Notes: generated by a model from the letters alone, not told the origin. A stretch of DNA of 64,000 nucleotides from Syntrophaceae bacterium UBA6112 (GCA_002423465.1 DIWG01000056.1:67431-131430), one strand, 5' to 3'; positions 27,001 through 36,629 are shown, counted from the first letter of the stretch. Made by a program: numbers and translations.

Positions 27001-27133
27001 AAAAATCAGAATCTCGGGTTTTGTCATGCCGAGCTTGTCGAAGCATGAACGAATATCGATGAGTTGTCTTCACCCTTCGACCCTTCGATCAACTCAGGAC
27101 AGGCTAAGCTCAGGGTGACATCTCAGATTTTTA
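27001..27133. repeat. Palindromic repeat element with TCGACAAGCTCAGGGTGAC-like core
   Basis: The ends are inverted (AAAAATCAGAATCT left, TCTCAGATTTTT right). Inside are GTCATGCCGAGCTTGTCGAAG and CTTCGATCAACTC...CTCAGGGTGAC halves, the common bacterial repeat type often seen as short non-autonomous elements. It sits immediately upstream of proA, within ~20 bases of the start, and may have displaced the promoter. Confidence 0.55.
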
Positions 27134-27219
27134 CGAAGCCGCCATGATGCTCATTTCCTGAAGCGAGCCGTGGGACACACACGCCGTAATTGACCCCGGC
27201 GTGAGATCCACATTAGGCG

Positions 27220-27247
27220 TTGACAATTCCGGCGCTATTCGTATAAA
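27220..27247 (+). promoter_or_regulatory. Sigma-70-type promoter for the patatin-like gene
   Basis: TTGACA (27220-27225), a 16-base spacer, then TATAAA (27242-27247). Transcription would start near 27254, giving a leader of ~155 bases to the ATG at 27409. Confidence 0.6.
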
Positions 27248-27408
27248 ACCGCCCGTCTAAAGCAGGCGGCGCTAATTTACAAGACGCCTCCCGCCGTGTC
27301 AAGGTCATTTGCCAGAAGAACATTTGAGCGTTTGCGCGGTGAGCAATCCCGGGGCAGTAGTCCCGGGCCAGGGGGGATTCGCGGCGGTCGATCGCGCCCG
27401 GAGGGAGA

Positions 27409-28482
27409 ATGAGCAGGGAAAATATCCGTGTCAGGGCGGGGAAACGGGCCTATGACCTCATCCGTGCAGGCGGTTTCAGCCTGGACCGAATTGCGACCTA
27501 TTTCGGTCCGGCGGGCGGTCCCCGCTGGCTGGTTGCAAGCGGTTTCGATCTGACGCTGATCCGGGAAGGCGCCCTCGGCAAACGGCAACCGGTATGGCTT
27601 GTAGGCGCCTCTGCCGGGGCATGGCGTTTCGCGGCGTGGCTGCAGCCGGAGGCGGAGAAGAGCTACCGCGCGTTGATGGAGGCATACATTGTCGCAACCT
27701 ACGGACGGAAGGACACCCCGGCAACCATCCTCCAGTCCCTGAGGGCGATCGTCAACCGCTATATCGATGACGACGCCCTTTCCTTCGCCCTGGCCTGCAA
27801 AACGTACCGCTTGGCGATTCTGACCTGCCGGGCGAAGCATCTGACGGCCTCCGAAGGACCCTGGGTGCAGAAGACGGGCTTCTTTTTCGGCCTCCTGGCC
27901 AACCTCTTTCACCCGGCGCTGATCTACCGATTTGCCGAACGAATCGTTTTCTATTATGGGGCGCAGCCGCCCGATTTCTGCCTGCGGAAAGGGTTCCGCG
28001 GCCGCTTCTTCCCGCTCAGCGAGGTGAATTTCAAGGCCGCCGTGGTCGCTTCCGGCGCGATTCCCCTCGCTGTCGCGGGCGTGCGGGATATCTTCGACGC
28101 CCCGGACGGCGTCTATCGGGACGGAGGGTTGATCGACTACCACATCAACCAGGATTACCGGACCAAAAGCGGCGGGCTGACCCTTTTTTTCCATCATCAG
28201 GAGCGGATCATCCCCGGCTGGATGGACAAAAGACTCAAAAGGCGCCGCCCGCCGGACGCGTTTCTCGACTCCGTCGTCATGGTCTATCCTTCGGAGGGTT
28301 TTGTGGAGAGCCTTCCGGACGGCCGGATCCCGGACCGCGGCGATTTCGAGACCTTCATCGATGATCCGGCGACAAGGATCGCGAACTGGCGGCGCACCGT
28401 GGAATTGTCAGTCCCGCTCGGCGAGGAGTTTTTGGAGCTGATCGCGAGCGGCCGGCTGCAGGATGTCGTGGAAAGACTGTAG
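27409..28482 (+). CDS. Patatin-like phospholipase/acyl hydrolase
   Basis: A 357-residue serine hydrolase-like protein. The nucleophile elbow GASAG (GxSxG; in LVGASAGAWRF, near residue 66) and the Asp of RDGGLIDYH (DGG/DGA motif, near residue 240) make the Ser-Asp dyad of patatins. The oxyanion region FGPAGGPRWL (residues 32-41) has the glycine-rich pattern. It acts on acyl esters of lipids; no signal peptide is apparent, so it is probably cytoplasmic or membrane-associated. A promoter lies upstream, and a radical SAM gene follows ~140 bases later. Confidence 0.83.
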   Translation: MSRENIRVRAGKRAYDLIRAGGFSLDRIATYFGPAGGPRWLVASGFDLTLIREGALGKRQPVWLVGASAGAWRFAAWLQPEAEKSYRALMEAYIVATYGRKDTPATILQSLRAIVNRYIDDDALSFALACKTYRLAILTCRAKHLTASEGPWVQKTGFFFGLLANLFHPALIYRFAERIVFYYGAQPPDFCLRKGFRGRFFPLSEVNFKAAVVASGAIPLAVAGVRDIFDAPDGVYRDGGLIDYHINQDYRTKSGGLTLFFHHQERIIPGWMDKRLKRRRPPDAFLDSVVMVYPSEGFVESLPDGRIPDRGDFETFIDDPATRIANWRRTVELSVPLGEEFLELIASGRLQDVVERL

Positions 28483-28533
28483 GAACGTATCTTTAGTCTT
28501 TCCGGATCCTGAATCCAAGCGGAAAACGCCGGA

Positions 28534-28551
28534 TTCCCGCCTTCGCGGGAA
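28534..28551. repeat. GTCATTCC-family palindrome
   Basis: TTCCCGC-CTTC-GCGGGAA, a 7-bp-arm hairpin in the gap between the patatin-like and radical SAM genes. The same core occurs at 44707-44726. Confidence 0.7.
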
Positions 28552-28621
28552 TGGCGGCCTGTATCCTGTTCGGAAACATGGACCGGAGCCGGATCGGTCC
28601 TTTGCCGGAAGAGATATTTAC

Positions 28622-29584
28622 ATGCAGAATTCGGGAATCGCCCGCCGGATCGATTTTTTCAAAAAGAGTCTGAAGCGCTGCGTCCTCTGCCCGCGGATGT
28701 GCCGGGCGGACCGGATCGCCGGCGAACAGGGTTTCTGCCGGCTTGCTGCGGGAATGGTCATGAACTCGGCGCTTCCGCACCACGGCGAGGAGCCGCCGCT
28801 CTCGGGAAGCGGCGGGGCGGGGACGATCTTCTTCTCCTCCTGCAACTTGAAGTGTGTCTACTGTCAGAATTATCAGATCAGCCACTTCCCGGCGGGAAGG
28901 CCGGTGAGTGTGAAAGAGCTTGCCGGAATCATGCTGGATCTCGAGGCCCGGGGATGCCATAACATCGAGCCGGTTACGCCGACCCCCCACCTGGCGGGAA
29001 TGATGGAGGCGATGGGGATCGCCCGGGAACGGGGCCTGCGCATCCCATTCGTCTTCAACTGCGGCGGATATGAACGGGATAAGATCGTCCGGCTTCTGGA
29101 CGGGATGGTCGAGATCTACCTTCCCGACTTCAAATACGGTCTGGATGATGCGGGGGAGAGCTTTTCCGGGGTGCCGGATTACCCGCGCCACGCCCTTGCC
29201 TCCCTCCGGGAGATGGTCCGCCAGGTCGGCGATGCGCTCGACATCGAAGAAGGGATCGCCCGGCGGGGGATTCTCGTTCGCCACCTTGTCCTGCCCGGGC
29301 GGGAGGACAACAGCTTTGCCGCGCTGAAGATGATCCGGGGGGTCTCGCCCTTCATTCCGGTGAGTCTGATGTCCCAGTATACCCCGATTCCGGATGTGCG
29401 ACGCCACCCCCTCCTCGGGCGGCGGGTCACGCGGGAGGAATACGAACGGGTGGTCAACGCCGCGCTCGACCTCGGCTTCGGGGAGCTCTACACCCAGGAG
29501 GTCGACGAGAGGGCGCTCAACCCCGACTTCGCGCGGGAAAAGCCCTTCGCCTGGGAGACCACCGGAGGTGGGGACAAGGTTTGA
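28622..29584 (+). CDS. Radical SAM protein, PflX family
   Basis: A 320-residue radical SAM protein of the group often called PflX (pyruvate formate-lyase activase-like, COG1313 type). A cysteine-rich N-terminus (CVLCPRMCRADR, then GFCR) precedes the SAM motif CNLKCVYCQN (CxxxCxxC, near residue 78). NIEPVTPTPHLAG, VEIYLPDFKYG and LVLPGREDNS are family signatures. The ATG at 28622 is chosen (GGAAGAGAT upstream); the frame upstream is non-coding and includes a palindromic repeat. No glycyl-radical enzyme gene is adjacent, and the function of this family is not firmly established. Confidence 0.85.
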   Translation: MQNSGIARRIDFFKKSLKRCVLCPRMCRADRIAGEQGFCRLAAGMVMNSALPHHGEEPPLSGSGGAGTIFFSSCNLKCVYCQNYQISHFPAGRPVSVKELAGIMLDLEARGCHNIEPVTPTPHLAGMMEAMGIARERGLRIPFVFNCGGYERDKIVRLLDGMVEIYLPDFKYGLDDAGESFSGVPDYPRHALASLREMVRQVGDALDIEEGIARRGILVRHLVLPGREDNSFAALKMIRGVSPFIPVSLMSQYTPIPDVRRHPLLGRRVTREEYERVVNAALDLGFGELYTQEVDERALNPDFAREKPFAWETTGGGDKV

Positions 29585-29752
29585 CTAATGCGATGGTAAT
29601 GCCGCCGATCATTTCACGCTATAACTTTACCGCCTTGGGCCGCTCGGCTGATGGCCTTGTCCAGGGCGTTCTTCCGAGAGTTCAAAGCCTCCGTAACCAT
29701 CTTCCGATCTCTTGTAAAGAGGAAAGGAATACTCTGTCATCCTGCCAAGCAT

Positions 29753-32700
29753 CTACCCCCAGTAGACCAGCCCCGTTTCCTGCTTGGTCGCCAGATTCGG
29801 GTGAAACGGGATAACCCGGATGCCGTAGGCGTAAGCGCCGTTCTGCCGGACGGTGTAGGAGACGGAGAAGGTGAAGACGCCGTCTGCGTTCTTTCCTGCC
29901 GGCTGGAGGGGGACATACTCCGGCGGCTCAGCGAAACCGAAGCCTTCCTTCTTTCCGATGACCAGCTCCACGAGGACCTCTGCCGGTTCCAACTTTCCCG
30001 GATCGATCCGGACGCTGACGTCGAACGGTCGCTCCACAAGGATCGTATCGCCACGGATCCCCTCGATGCTGACGTCGAGGAGGCGCAGGGAGGAGAAACG
30101 CAGGGGAATCTTCCGCTTCCAGTCGGCCAACTCCCGGGTCATTCGATAGGATTCCTCGTAGAGTTGGTGCTCCCGCCGCGACGTGGGGAGGTAGAGGTCT
30201 CGAAAATACTCAATGAGCATTCGGTCCGTGTTGAAACGGGGGACGAGCGTTTGCATAGACCGCTTGATCATCGCGATCCACTTCTCGGGGATGCCGGACA
30301 TTTCCCGGTCGTAGAACATCGGGATTACGCTGTTTTCCAGCAGGGTGAACAGGGACTGGGCATCCTCCTCGTCGGCATTGGCCGTCTCTTCACGAAGTCC
30401 CTTCACGACGGGTCCGATGGTCCAACCGTTCGTTCCATCGTACCCTTCGACCCACCAGCCGTCGGAGATGCTGAGATTGAGGACGCCGTTGGCGACCACT
30501 TTCTCGCCGCTGGTGCCGCTCGCCTCCAGCGGCCGCCGCGGGTTGTTCAGCCAGACGTCCACTCCCTGGACGAGGTGGCGGGCGATCCGGATGTCGTACC
30601 CCTCGACGAAGAAGATCTTGCCCCGGAACCGGTCATCCTTGCAGACGCCGATCACCTTTTTGATCAGATCCTTTCCCATTTCGTCGTTCGGGTGGGCCTT
30701 GCCGGCAAAGACGATGTGGACGGGCCGGGTGGGGTGGTTCAGGATCCGGTCCAGGCGATCGAGGTTGGAGAGGATCATGTCGGCCCGCTTGTAGGGGGCG
30801 AAACGGCGGGCGAATCCGATGATGAGCGCCGCCGGGTTGATCCTCGAAAAGAGCTCCTCCTGCCAGGTTTTCGAGTAGTTGTACTTCAGCCAGTTCCGCG
30901 AGAGGTCGTCCCGCAGGAAGTCGATCAGTTTTTGTTTCAATTCGTACCGGGTCCGCCAAAGGGCGGTATCGGGGATGTCCTGGATGCGCGCCCACCGTTC
31001 GGGATCGGTGATGTGCCGGTCCCAGTCCATGCCGAGATAGGTATCCAGCAGCGCCTTCATCCGGGGGGAGATGTAGGAGAGCACATGGGCGCCGTTGGTG
31101 ATGTGGCCGATCGGGATGTCCGATTCGTCGAAACCTTTCCAGACGTCCCGCCACATCCGCCGGGAGACCTGCCCGTGAAGGCGGCTCACGGCGTTGCTCT
31201 TGTGGGCCATTTTGAGGGCAAGGATGGTCATGAAGAAGGGTTTCCCCTCGCCGCTCTCTTTTCTTCCCAGTTCCCAGAATTGGGACCAGGAGATCCCCGT
31301 CCATTTCACGAAGTTCGCGAAGTAATGTTCGATCAACTCCTTACTGAACCGTTCATTTCCCGCCTCCACCGGCGTATGGGTTGTAAAGACGGTGCTCCCG
31401 CGGACCACCTCGTTTGCCTCATCGAAAGAGAGCCCCTCCTCCGTCATCAGCGATCCGATCCGCTCGAACAGCAGAAAGGCCGAGTGCCCCTCGTTGATGT
31501 GGTAGATGCGGGGGGGGATTCCCAGCTTCTTGAGAAGTCGGACGCCCCCCATTCCGAGAAGGATCTCCTGTTCAATCCGCGTTCGCGGTTCAGCGCAGTA
31601 GAGACGTTCCGTGATCTTCCGGTCCTGAAGGGTATTCTGCGGAATGTCGGTGTCCAACAGGTAGAGGGAGACGCGCCCCACATGGACCTCCCAGATGTTG
31701 GCGAAGAGCGTCCTTCCCGGCAGTTCCAGGGAGATCTGCACGGCGTTCCCCCGGTCATCCTGGACGATCTCCAGCGGCATGCTGGAGAAATCATTTTCAG
31801 GATATTCCGCCACCTGCTGGCCGTTTCGGTCGATGACCTGCTTGAAAAAACCGTTCTTATAGAGGAGGCCGACGCCGACGAGGGGGATGTTCAGATCGCT
31901 CGCCGTTTTCAGGTGGTCGCCCGAGAGGGTGCCGAGACCGCCGGAGTAAATGGGCAGACAGTCGTGAAGGCCGTATTCGGTCGAGAAATAGGCGACCGGC
32001 TGCGACCATTTCAGGCCGTTTAGCGGCCCGATCAGCGGCGAGGGGGTCTTGTCGTTCATGTATTCGTCAAACTGACGGAAAATCTGCCGGTAAAGATTCA
32101 GGTAACTGGCATTGTCCGAGGCCTCCAGCAGGCGTTCCGAGGACACGGTCTCCAGCATCCGGACGGGATTGTTACCCATTCTCGCCCATAGCTTGGGGTC
32201 CAGGGCGGAAAAGAGCTCGCGGGCGAGCGGGTTCCAGGCCCACCAGAGATTGTGGGCGAGTTCGCGAAGACGGGAGATCTTCTGCGGAAGATTGGCGACC
32301 GCCGTGAAGGCCCGGAAGTGGGGCGAGACGGAGACCGCCCCGGAGAAGGTGTGTTTCAGTTCGGCCCGGAGGTCCGCTCCGGCAAACTTCTCCGCGCGGA
32401 TTTGAGAGGCCGACAGAGCGCGGTCGTAGGCATCCTCATAGCTTCGGAAGAAATCCTTCCAGTTTGCCCGACTGGCCACGGCGCGGGCGTTGACGCGCAT
32501 GCACTGCAGATCATCCTTGCTCAGGACGAGAAAATCCCGGAAGATATCGTGAAGGGTTTCCGCGATGATTTCCGGGGGCTGTCCCCTGCGCCGGAGCATG
32601 ATGATCCCGTTGCACTCGCCCGCAACCTGCTGCGCCCAGAGACCGAAACCTGCCTGATCCGTCGTCAGCGTCGGTACGGCGTAGGCCGCGCTCTCCAGCG

Positions 32701-34009
32701 GGGTATAGCCCCAGGGTTCGTAGTAAGAGGGAAAAACCCCGAGGTCGCATCCGGCGACGGCCTCGTAGTAGGGGATATTCAGCAGGCCGTCGTATCCGTT
32801 CAGGTAGGCCGGGATGAAGATGACCTGGACCCGGTTTTGGGGAAGGTTCTTGAGGCCCAGGCGCTCGCAGGTCTGGAGGATGGGATCGAACGCCTCGTTC
32901 TGCAGCCGGTGGGTGGAGATGGGCGGGTTGGCCGGGTCGGGCTTTGCCTCGTCGCTCTTGAGGGAGGGAATCAGATCCGTGTAGCCGCTCAGAACGAAGA
33001 GGTAGGCGAGGATCGTCTGGTCCGGTGTCATCTCTGCGTTCAGCCGTCCGAGGGCTTCGAGAAAGAGATCGACCCCCTTGTTGCGGAATTCGCCGCGTCC
33101 CGAGATCAGCATGATCTTGGCGTTGGAGGAAACCTCTCTCCCCAGGAAACGGGCGGCGGAGGCGAGGAGCTTTTCCCGAGAATGCAGCGCCGGTGAGCGG
33201 TCGGCGGTGAGATCGGGGATGTTCTCCATGTCGAGGCCGTTCGGGGTGATCAGATCCGGCGTCCGGCCGAGAAAGTTCGTGGCTTCCGTTGCGGTGATTT
33301 CGCTCACCGTGGTGAAACAGTCCGCCTCGCGGGCCGACGCCGTTTCCAGCGAGCACTTGGCCGTGATGTTGTGGGCGCTTGCCTCCCGCTGCGGAGAGAT
33401 GTTTTCCATCGCGCCGTAGATGTCCATTCCGCTGGAAGCCAGGGTTCTCCCGAGCATCGTGGCGTGTGTGGTGAAGACGGTTCCGATCTCGGGGATCCGC
33501 TTCTTGAGGCCCAGGAGGCCCGCCCCCGTCATCCATTCGTGGAACTGGGCGACGGCCCGCTGCCCCCGGGGACGCAAGACGATGTTGTAAATGGTCTCGA
33601 TCACCTCGCTGGCCGCATAGCTGAACATGACCGGCTCCACATAGTCCCACCCCCCGGCGATGGAGTCGACGCCGTAGTCCTCCCAGATCCGGAAAAGGAG
33701 CTGGTCCTTGTCGTATTTCTTGCCGAAGCCCACGAGGATCGCCTTGGGTCGGCCGGGGACCTTCCAGCGTCCGAAGCGGCAGGGGATCTCCTTGATGGCC
33801 ACCCCCTCGCGGATGTGGTTCCAGCATACCTCGTCCGTTTCTTCGAAATCGGGGTTGGTTTTGAGATCCGGGCCGAGGACGAAGTAACGTTCGCCGTAAG
33901 CCTTGGTTGCCTCAGGCAGCTTGCTGACGATCACGGTGTAGATCCCGCCGACCTTGTTGCAGATCTCCCAACTCACCTCAAAGAGATAATGTTCTTGTTT
34001 CTCTGTCAT
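29753..34009 (-). CDS. Fused GT3-like glycogen synthase / GT35 alpha-glucan phosphorylase
   Basis: A 1418-residue two-enzyme protein. Residues ~1-560 read as a glycogen synthase: FEVSWEICNKVGGIYTVIVS at the start and SYYEPWGYTPLESAAYAVPT (near residue 415), the E-x7-E-type donor site. The N-terminal pattern resembles the GT3 (yeast/animal) type more than GlgA. From ~residue 580 a DUF3417-type N-domain (LRELAHNLWWAWNP) leads into GT35 phosphorylase: YFSTEYGLHDCLPIYSGGLG and the PLP Lys in GTSGEKVVANGV (~residue 1165). The C-terminal ~150 residues form an extra beta-rich domain. The start (34007-34009) has an AAGGAG site; it overlaps the GH57 stop by 32 bases. One chain may both build and phosphorolyse alpha-glucan. 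Confidence 0.9.
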   Translation of the reverse strand: MTEKQEHYLFEVSWEICNKVGGIYTVIVSKLPEATKAYGERYFVLGPDLKTNPDFEETDEVCWNHIREGVAIKEIPCRFGRWKVPGRPKAILVGFGKKYDKDQLLFRIWEDYGVDSIAGGWDYVEPVMFSYAASEVIETIYNIVLRPRGQRAVAQFHEWMTGAGLLGLKKRIPEIGTVFTTHATMLGRTLASSGMDIYGAMENISPQREASAHNITAKCSLETASAREADCFTTVSEITATEATNFLGRTPDLITPNGLDMENIPDLTADRSPALHSREKLLASAARFLGREVSSNAKIMLISGRGEFRNKGVDLFLEALGRLNAEMTPDQTILAYLFVLSGYTDLIPSLKSDEAKPDPANPPISTHRLQNEAFDPILQTCERLGLKNLPQNRVQVIFIPAYLNGYDGLLNIPYYEAVAGCDLGVFPSYYEPWGYTPLESAAYAVPTLTTDQAGFGLWAQQVAGECNGIIMLRRRGQPPEIIAETLHDIFRDFLVLSKDDLQCMRVNARAVASRANWKDFFRSYEDAYDRALSASQIRAEKFAGADLRAELKHTFSGAVSVSPHFRAFTAVANLPQKISRLRELAHNLWWAWNPLARELFSALDPKLWARMGNNPVRMLETVSSERLLEASDNASYLNLYRQIFRQFDEYMNDKTPSPLIGPLNGLKWSQPVAYFSTEYGLHDCLPIYSGGLGTLSGDHLKTASDLNIPLVGVGLLYKNGFFKQVIDRNGQQVAEYPENDFSSMPLEIVQDDRGNAVQISLELPGRTLFANIWEVHVGRVSLYLLDTDIPQNTLQDRKITERLYCAEPRTRIEQEILLGMGGVRLLKKLGIPPRIYHINEGHSAFLLFERIGSLMTEEGLSFDEANEVVRGSTVFTTHTPVEAGNERFSKELIEHYFANFVKWTGISWSQFWELGRKESGEGKPFFMTILALKMAHKSNAVSRLHGQVSRRMWRDVWKGFDESDIPIGHITNGAHVLSYISPRMKALLDTYLGMDWDRHITDPERWARIQDIPDTALWRTRYELKQKLIDFLRDDLSRNWLKYNYSKTWQEELFSRINPAALIIGFARRFAPYKRADMILSNLDRLDRILNHPTRPVHIVFAGKAHPNDEMGKDLIKKVIGVCKDDRFRGKIFFVEGYDIRIARHLVQGVDVWLNNPRRPLEASGTSGEKVVANGVLNLSISDGWWVEGYDGTNGWTIGPVVKGLREETANADEEDAQSLFTLLENSVIPMFYDREMSGIPEKWIAMIKRSMQTLVPRFNTDRMLIEYFRDLYLPTSRREHQLYEESYRMTRELADWKRKIPLRFSSLRLLDVSIEGIRGDTILVERPFDVSVRIDPGKLEPAEVLVELVIGKKEGFGFAEPPEYVPLQPAGKNADGVFTFSVSYTVRQNGAYAYGIRVIPFHPNLATKQETGLVYWG

Positions 34010-35204
34010 TATGCCGCTCCTTTTTTCCTCGGATCGATCGGGATAAATCATCCAGAATGTTCATATAGTTGATGTAGGCCTCGTAGGGCGACTCAAACGG
34101 GCTGAAATAGCGGTGGACATCCCCGTCGGAAAACCATTTCGTGCACATGTAATAAAGATGATCGGATGTTTGGAGCATCCGCCACGTCCCGAGGTGATCC
34201 GGGTCCTTCGTGTGGCGGATCGCCGCCTCCAGACCATAGAGCATGCGTGCGGCGTCCTGCTGCATGGCATTTCCCAGCCAGGCCGTTGTGTCCCGTTCCT
34301 CGTCGGCCCAGGATATGAAAGCGGGGGAGTGGATCTCTCCGGCGGCTTCATGGGCTGCGGCCGCTTCCGCGGGGGTCTGGAAACGGAAATCGGGATGACG
34401 GAGGATCTCGCCCGGCAGGTTCCGGAAGAAATCGAAGATCCCCGTTTCCCGCCATTGATGTTCGCCAAGAGTTTCATAGTCCATAAAGAGGCCGATTACG
34501 GCTTCCTCCCGCCGGATCCGATGGAGCCAGTGGGCATACTTCTGCGCCGTGAGCGGGTATTCGGCCCAGTTCCGGTCGGAGAAGCGGAAGGCCACGTCGT
34601 CCGAAAGGCGGTAGTTCCGCAGCAGGAGCTTCAACTTTTTGCATCCTGCGGGACGGTATACCAGGTTGGGGCTTCGCCGGCCAAGGATTTTTTCTGTGCC
34701 CTCCGCGAGGATCGTCCGATATCCCATCTTTTCCACTGCTGTCGCGAGGGCATCGCTGTAGATCAGCTCCGTGTGGCGGAAGGTCCGACCCTCCTGCCCG
34801 AAGAGGGAAAGGATCCGCTCCCGATGGCGGAGAATCTGCGCCCGGAACTCCCGTGGCGAAAAGAGGAAGGCGAGGGAGTGGCTGTCGGTCTCATTGAGGA
34901 ACTCGACGCATTTTGTTGCAGCCAGCCGCTGAAAGCTTTCCAGGACATCCGGTCGATGCCGCTCGATCTGGTCGAGGAGCACGCCGGAAATGGAAAGGGC
35001 GAACCGGAAAGCCCCTCCGTATTCTCCGATCAGTTGCAGCAGGAGAGCGCCGAAGGGTAGATAACATTTCTCCGCGATGCGATCTAAAATTCGCCGGTTT
35101 TCCGCCTCGTCCTCGTAGTCATGGAGATGGCCTACGTCAAAGAAGGAGAATCTCCGCAGACGACGGGGCTGATGAACCTGAAAGTATAGACAGACGTTCG
35201 GCAT
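33978..35204 (-). CDS. GH57-family alpha-amylase/4-alpha-glucanotransferase-like enzyme
   Basis: A 408-residue glycoside hydrolase family 57 protein. The N-terminal motif NVCLYFQVHQPRRL (HQP) and the later NETDSHSLAF and GLFMDYETLGEH blocks correspond to GH57 conserved regions; GLFMDYETLGEH (near residue 240) contains the candidate acid, in the position of the family's DYET. Its product acts on alpha-1,4-glucan, as hydrolase or transferase; members are not separable by eye. It ends inside the start of the fused synthase-phosphorylase gene (32-base overlap) and follows the GT4 gene by ~150 bases containing palindromic repeats. Confidence 0.88.
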   Translation of the reverse strand: MPNVCLYFQVHQPRRLRRFSFFDVGHLHDYEDEAENRRILDRIAEKCYLPFGALLLQLIGEYGGAFRFALSISGVLLDQIERHRPDVLESFQRLAATKCVEFLNETDSHSLAFLFSPREFRAQILRHRERILSLFGQEGRTFRHTELIYSDALATAVEKMGYRTILAEGTEKILGRRSPNLVYRPAGCKKLKLLLRNYRLSDDVAFRFSDRNWAEYPLTAQKYAHWLHRIRREEAVIGLFMDYETLGEHQWRETGIFDFFRNLPGEILRHPDFRFQTPAEAAAAHEAAGEIHSPAFISWADEERDTTAWLGNAMQQDAARMLYGLEAAIRHTKDPDHLGTWRMLQTSDHLYYMCTKWFSDGDVHRYFSPFESPYEAYINYMNILDDLSRSIRGKKERHNDRETRTLSL

Positions 35205-35245
35205 CGATTACGATCTCGCTTCCTGAATCCGCCGGCGGGCGCATT

Positions 35246-35333
35246 CCCCGCAGCTTGCCGCAGGGGTTGCGAGCCCAAACGAAAGGGTTTGTTGCTGCGA
35301 ACGATCGAAGATTCTCCACAGCTTGCCGCGGTG
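35246..35333. repeat. Two CAGCTTGC-type palindromic repeats
   Basis: CCCCGCAGCTTGCCGCAGGGG (35246-35266; single hairpin, core split here as CCCCGC/GCAGGGG) and CCACAGCTTGCCGCGGTG (35316-35333). Same core as the copies at 12101-12166. They occupy the gap between the GT4 and GH57 genes, as the other copies occupy a gap within the TAXI-TRAP operon. Confidence 0.5.
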
Positions 35334-35354
35334 ATCTTCAATACGCAATGCGGT

Positions 35355-36629
35355 TTATTCCGTTTCCGACGCGCCGGGAGCCGCCTCGCGGTACACCAGC
35401 GCGATTTTCTCCGCGGCGATTTCCCAGCGGATCTTCCGGAGCTCGTCGAGGGCTTTGGTTGTCATCGCGCGAGCCAGGACGGGGTGTTTCAGTACCGCGA
35501 TGATCTTGGCGGCCATATCCCGGACATCCCAGAAATCGACCTTCAAAGCATGCTTGAGAATCTCGGAAACGCCGGACTGGCGTGAGAGGATCACCGGGAC
35601 GTCGTACAGCATCGCCTCGAGGGGAGAGATGCCGAATGGTTCGGACACGCTCGGCATGACGTAGAGGTCGCTCAGGGAGAATATCCGTTCGATCTCCTCG
35701 CCCTGAAGGAAACCGGTGAAATGGAAGCGGTCTCCGATCCCCAGCTCTGCCACCCGCTCAATCATGCGCCCCATCATATCGCCCGCACCGGCCATGACGA
35801 AGGTCACGTCGGGTAAGACCTTGAGAACCAGAGACGCCGCCTCGATGAAGTAGTCCGGCCCTTTTTGGAAGGTGATCCTGCCGAGGAAGAGGACCATTTT
35901 CCGTTCCCCAGATTCTTCAGTGCGGCAGGCTTGCCTCGCCTCCGCCTGGGAGACGGCGTTGTGGACGACGGAAATTTTTTGCGGGTGGATGGCGTAGCGC
36001 TCGACAATCATCCGCTTCGTCCTGTGGCTCACGGCGATGATCCGGTCGGCCTTTTCCAGCCCTTCCCGTTCGATCGCGCAGATCTCTTCGTTGGCCCCCT
36101 CGCCGCTGCGATCGTATTCGAGGGAGTGGATGTGGAGGACGAGCGGTTTGCCGCTGATCCGGCGGGCAAGGAGGGCGGCGGGAACGGTCATCCAGTCGTG
36201 GGCGTGGATGACGTCAAAAGAAAGGGTGCGGGCGAGGACACCGCTGGCCCGGCTGTAGCGGATCACCTCGGCGATCAAGTCCGGGCCGTAAACACTTGCC
36301 GTTTCCGGGAATCTCCTTCGCTTCGAGAGATACAAGGTTTGATAATGCTTCGGATCCAGGTAGGGATGGAGCAGGGAAGGAAGGGGGCGGAACGTTAGGC
36401 GCCGGATGAGCGTCTCGGTGCCGTCGTCCCGATCGGCGTCGGACACAGGGATGCCGGCGGTGGAGACAAGATTCAGAAAAGAGGTCGCGCCTGCCTCTTC
36501 ATCCCACGGCAGGACGAAGGTGATCCGGTGGCCGAGGCCGGCCAGAGCCGCCGTTATACCGTAGCAGGCCGTGCCCAGGCCGCCGCTCATCCATGGCGGA
36601 AATTCCCATCCGAACATCAGGATGCGCAC
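35355..36629 (-). CDS. GT4 glycogen synthase-like glycosyltransferase
   Basis: A 424-residue retaining glycosyltransferase with two Rossmann-like halves. FGWEFPPWMSGGLGTACYG (residues 6-24, with the donor-loop glycines) and IHAHDWMTVPAA in the first half; LFLGRITFQKGPDYFIEA and SVSEPFGISPLEAMLYDVPV (E-x7-E) in the second. This pattern is typical of GT4 enzymes annotated as starch/glycogen synthase-like. It belongs to the glycogen cluster: debranching enzyme upstream, GH57 and the synthase-phosphorylase fusion downstream, all on the minus strand. Donor (ADP- or UDP-glucose) unknown. Confidence 0.87.
   Translation of the reverse strand: MRILMFGWEFPPWMSGGLGTACYGITAALAGLGHRITFVLPWDEEAGATSFLNLVSTAGIPVSDADRDDGTETLIRRLTFRPLPSLLHPYLDPKHYQTLYLSKRRRFPETASVYGPDLIAEVIRYSRASGVLARTLSFDVIHAHDWMTVPAALLARRISGKPLVLHIHSLEYDRSGEGANEEICAIEREGLEKADRIIAVSHRTKRMIVERYAIHPQKISVVHNAVSQAEARQACRTEESGERKMVLFLGRITFQKGPDYFIEAASLVLKVLPDVTFVMAGAGDMMGRMIERVAELGIGDRFHFTGFLQGEEIERIFSLSDLYVMPSVSEPFGISPLEAMLYDVPVILSRQSGVSEILKHALKVDFWDVRDMAAKIIAVLKHPVLARAMTTKALDELRKIRWEIAAEKIALVYREAAPGASETE

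Larger units (their letters stand above)
26985..27408. other. Intergenic region with inverted-repeat element and promoter
   Basis: 424 bases between the divergent proA and patatin-like genes. The left 130 bases form the palindromic element listed at 27001-27133. The right part has a smaller hairpin (ACGCCG/CGGCGT arms at 27181-27202) and the promoter at 27220-27247. No gene seen. Confidence 0.6.

Noticed and set aside
29651..32023. 790-codon plus-strand frame over the fusion gene
   Set aside because: Antisense to a gene with strong motifs in two enzyme domains; its translation has no recognisable family and reflects GC-rich codon bias.
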